Below, piece after piece: positions 4,253 to 5,558 of a stretch of DNA of 5,558 bases. Made by a program: the position numbers and the translations under genes. How positions within the stretch are numbered: the first letter of the stretch is position 1; each line of letters opens with the position of its first letter. This stretch comes from Eubacteriales bacterium (lineage in GTDB: Bacteria; Bacillota; Clostridia; Peptostreptococcales; Acidaminobacteraceae), in assembly GCA_030625285.1 (NCBI GenBank), contig DAOURC010000058.1, forward strand, positions 1-5,558, read 5' to 3'. The notes under the pieces are model-generated. The model was given only the letters and a program-made list of their open reading frames with translations, made no database searches and was not told the origin of the DNA.

Positions 4253-5558
4253 TTATTTTTTATAATTGTTTCCACCTAACGATTTAACTTCATACATTTT
4301 TCTATCCGCAATATCTATAATTTGTTTGGCATCAACATTTTCATCAGGAAATACAGCTATTCCAATACTTACAGTTATATCTCTACCCTTTAAATCAAAC
4401 TTATTCGATCTATTATATTCTTCTAGCTTATCAAGTATTCTCTTGGCGATATTAACGCCCGACATGCATTCTGAATCAGTTGCCAAGATGGCAAATTCCT
4501 CACCGCCGTATCTGCTGGCAAAATCTTCTTCTCTAATGGAATTCTTGATTACTTCAGAAATCATTTTTATAACTTTATCTCCTACAACATGCCCATAATC
4601 GTCATTGACAGCTTTAAATTTATCTATATCAATTATAATGATTTCCATTTTTTTATTATGCCTTGTAGCTCTAGAACTTTCCTTGCTTATAATGTCATAG
4701 AACAAATCATGAGAATAAAGTCCTGTCATGGTATCCGTCTTCGACAACCACTCGATTTGATAATACAGCTTATTGTTTTCAATAACCTTTGAAAGTCTTG
4801 CAGATACAATATTCAAGAAATTAACAACATCATTGTCAAGATCATATGGTTCGTTGTTTATTAATACCAGCACGCCAATCGCTTCTTCATTAATAATCAC
4901 TGGAACAGCCGCAATCGCTTCAAATTTTTTATCTGAAAGAATATATTCTCTGACCGTATCATTTTTACTTAAATCAGAGCAGACAATATTTTTTCTTGTT
5001 GCAAAAGCTTTTCCTGAAACTCCTTCACCAGCTTTAAACTTATCCAGGACAATCAAATCATCTACATTATATTGCGATTTCATCTCTAGTAATTCATTTT
5101 TATCGTTGTATTCAAAAATTATACAATTCGAAACCTGGAAATGCATTCCAACAATTTCAGTTACCGCATCGTAAATTTTTTGATTTTCCGGAAAAGAGTC
5201 GATGATTTTACTGATTTCATATAAAGTTTCAAACTGATCGGCTTTTTTTCTAATCGTATTTTCATTTCTATAATTTCTGTGTAGTACATTTGCGAAGGAA
5301 AAACTTATAAATGCTATGAACATTAAAGATAAAAGGCTGGCAAATTCAAAATAGTCGAGAACAAATGCCGAAGTATTGAGAAATATCGCCATGAATGTGA
5401 GAATGTTTATCATAGATGTATCATAATCCAATATTCCTGGTAGGATAATGACACCAGAAACTAAAATATGAAGTGAAAAATTATACGCGCCATTATAATG
5501 TATTAGAACAAAGTAACCTATAACTCCATTTACTAAGTGAATCAATAATGCATTGATT
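4253..5558 (-). CDS. Membrane-anchored GAF-GGDEF diguanylate cyclase, 5' end outside the window
   Basis: The frame is open to the window edge, and the TTG at 5545 has no supporting ribosome site. The gene therefore probably starts beyond 5558. Numbering residues from that TTG, hydrophobic segments lie at about 3-19, 23-39, 45-64 and 66-88. A GAF sensor domain spans about 105-262, with GEGVSGKAFATRK (173-185) and IGVLVLIN (223-230). A GGDEF domain spans about 267-430. It has the metal-binding DID (306-308) and NDD (314-316), an intact GGEEF active site (347-351), and an allosteric I-site RxxD (338-341). It should make cyclic di-GMP from two GTP at the membrane, with product inhibition through the I-site. 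The GAF ligand and the membrane stimulus are unknown. It ends in SLGGNNYKK just before the shared terminator. The catalytic assignment is firm. Confidence 0.93.
   Translation of the reverse strand, partial: INALLIHLVNGVIGYFVLIHYNGAYNFSLHILVSGVIILPGILDYDTSMINILTFMAIFLNTSAFVLDYFEFASLLSLMFIAFISFSFANVLHRNYRNENTIRKKADQFETLYEISKIIDSFPENQKIYDAVTEIVGMHFQVSNCIIFEYNDKNELLEMKSQYNVDDLIVLDKFKAGEGVSGKAFATRKNIVCSDLSKNDTVREYILSDKKFEAIAAVPVIINEEAIGVLVLINNEPYDLDNDVVNFLNIVSARLSKVIENNKLYYQIEWLSKTDTMTGLYSHDLFYDIISKESSRATRHNKKMEIIIIDIDKFKAVNDDYGHVVGDKVIKMISEVIKNSIREEDFASRYGGEEFAILATDSECMSGVNIAKRILDKLEEYNRSNKFDLKGRDITVSIGIAVFPDENVDAKQIIDIADRKMYEVKSLGGNNYKK

Noticed and set aside
4266..5174. Several plus-strand open frames opposite the GGDEF gene.
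   Set aside because: They are antisense shadows; the minus strand encodes intact GAF and GGDEF domains.
1..5558. CRISPR arrays, tRNA or rRNA genes, insertion sequences and riboswitches.
   Set aside because: No regularly spaced direct repeats, cloverleaf-like segments, transposase frames or recognisable riboswitch cores were seen on either strand.

Overview
The window is AT-rich DNA with strong AGGAG/GGAGG ribosome binding sites. It carries a long-form hibernation promoting factor, a ComFC-type phosphoribosyltransferase and a GAF-GGDEF signalling protein. This points to a low-GC Gram-positive bacterium (Bacillota), most likely of clostridial type. The lineage is an inference from gene content and codon style, since no rRNA or marker gene allows a firm call.

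Layout, left to right. Positions 1-1296 hold two housekeeping genes on the minus strand: comFC (670-1296), then hpf (55-585), which ends in a hairpin terminator. The gap between them holds a sigma-B-like promoter candidate and a small dyad just upstream of the hpf ribosome binding site. Positions 1297-1614 have no recognisable gene: there are promoter-like sequences on both strands and an unassigned 41-codon reading frame. Positions 1615-3385 are a two-gene minus-strand cassette. The first gene (2363-3385) encodes a 340-residue protein with a central winged-helix domain. The second (1615-2366) overlaps it by ATGA and encodes an AbiEii-type nucleotidyltransferase. The pair resembles a type IV (AbiE-like) toxin-antitoxin or abortive-infection module. 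Positions 3386-3679 hold its control region. On the right are a plus-strand membrane methyltransferase of the ICMT/PEMT type (3680/3689-4207) and, convergent with it, a membrane-anchored GAF-GGDEF diguanylate cyclase (4253-5558) that runs off the window edge. A shared bidirectional terminator separates these two.

Two results stand out. First, the nucleotidyltransferase is broken. Its start and GGS motif lie in one frame and its DxD motif and remainder in another. The junction sequence CCGGGTTA reads sensibly in both frames, as expected if about 13 bp were lost between two copies of that octamer. Second, the cassette's promoter is built on an imperfect tandem duplication with a 63-bp period, which is six helical turns. 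Each copy carries four TAAC/GTTA half-sites in a nested near-palindrome, and one copy covers the predicted -35 and -10 boxes. This looks like an autoregulatory operator for the winged-helix protein, which appears intact although its partner is not.
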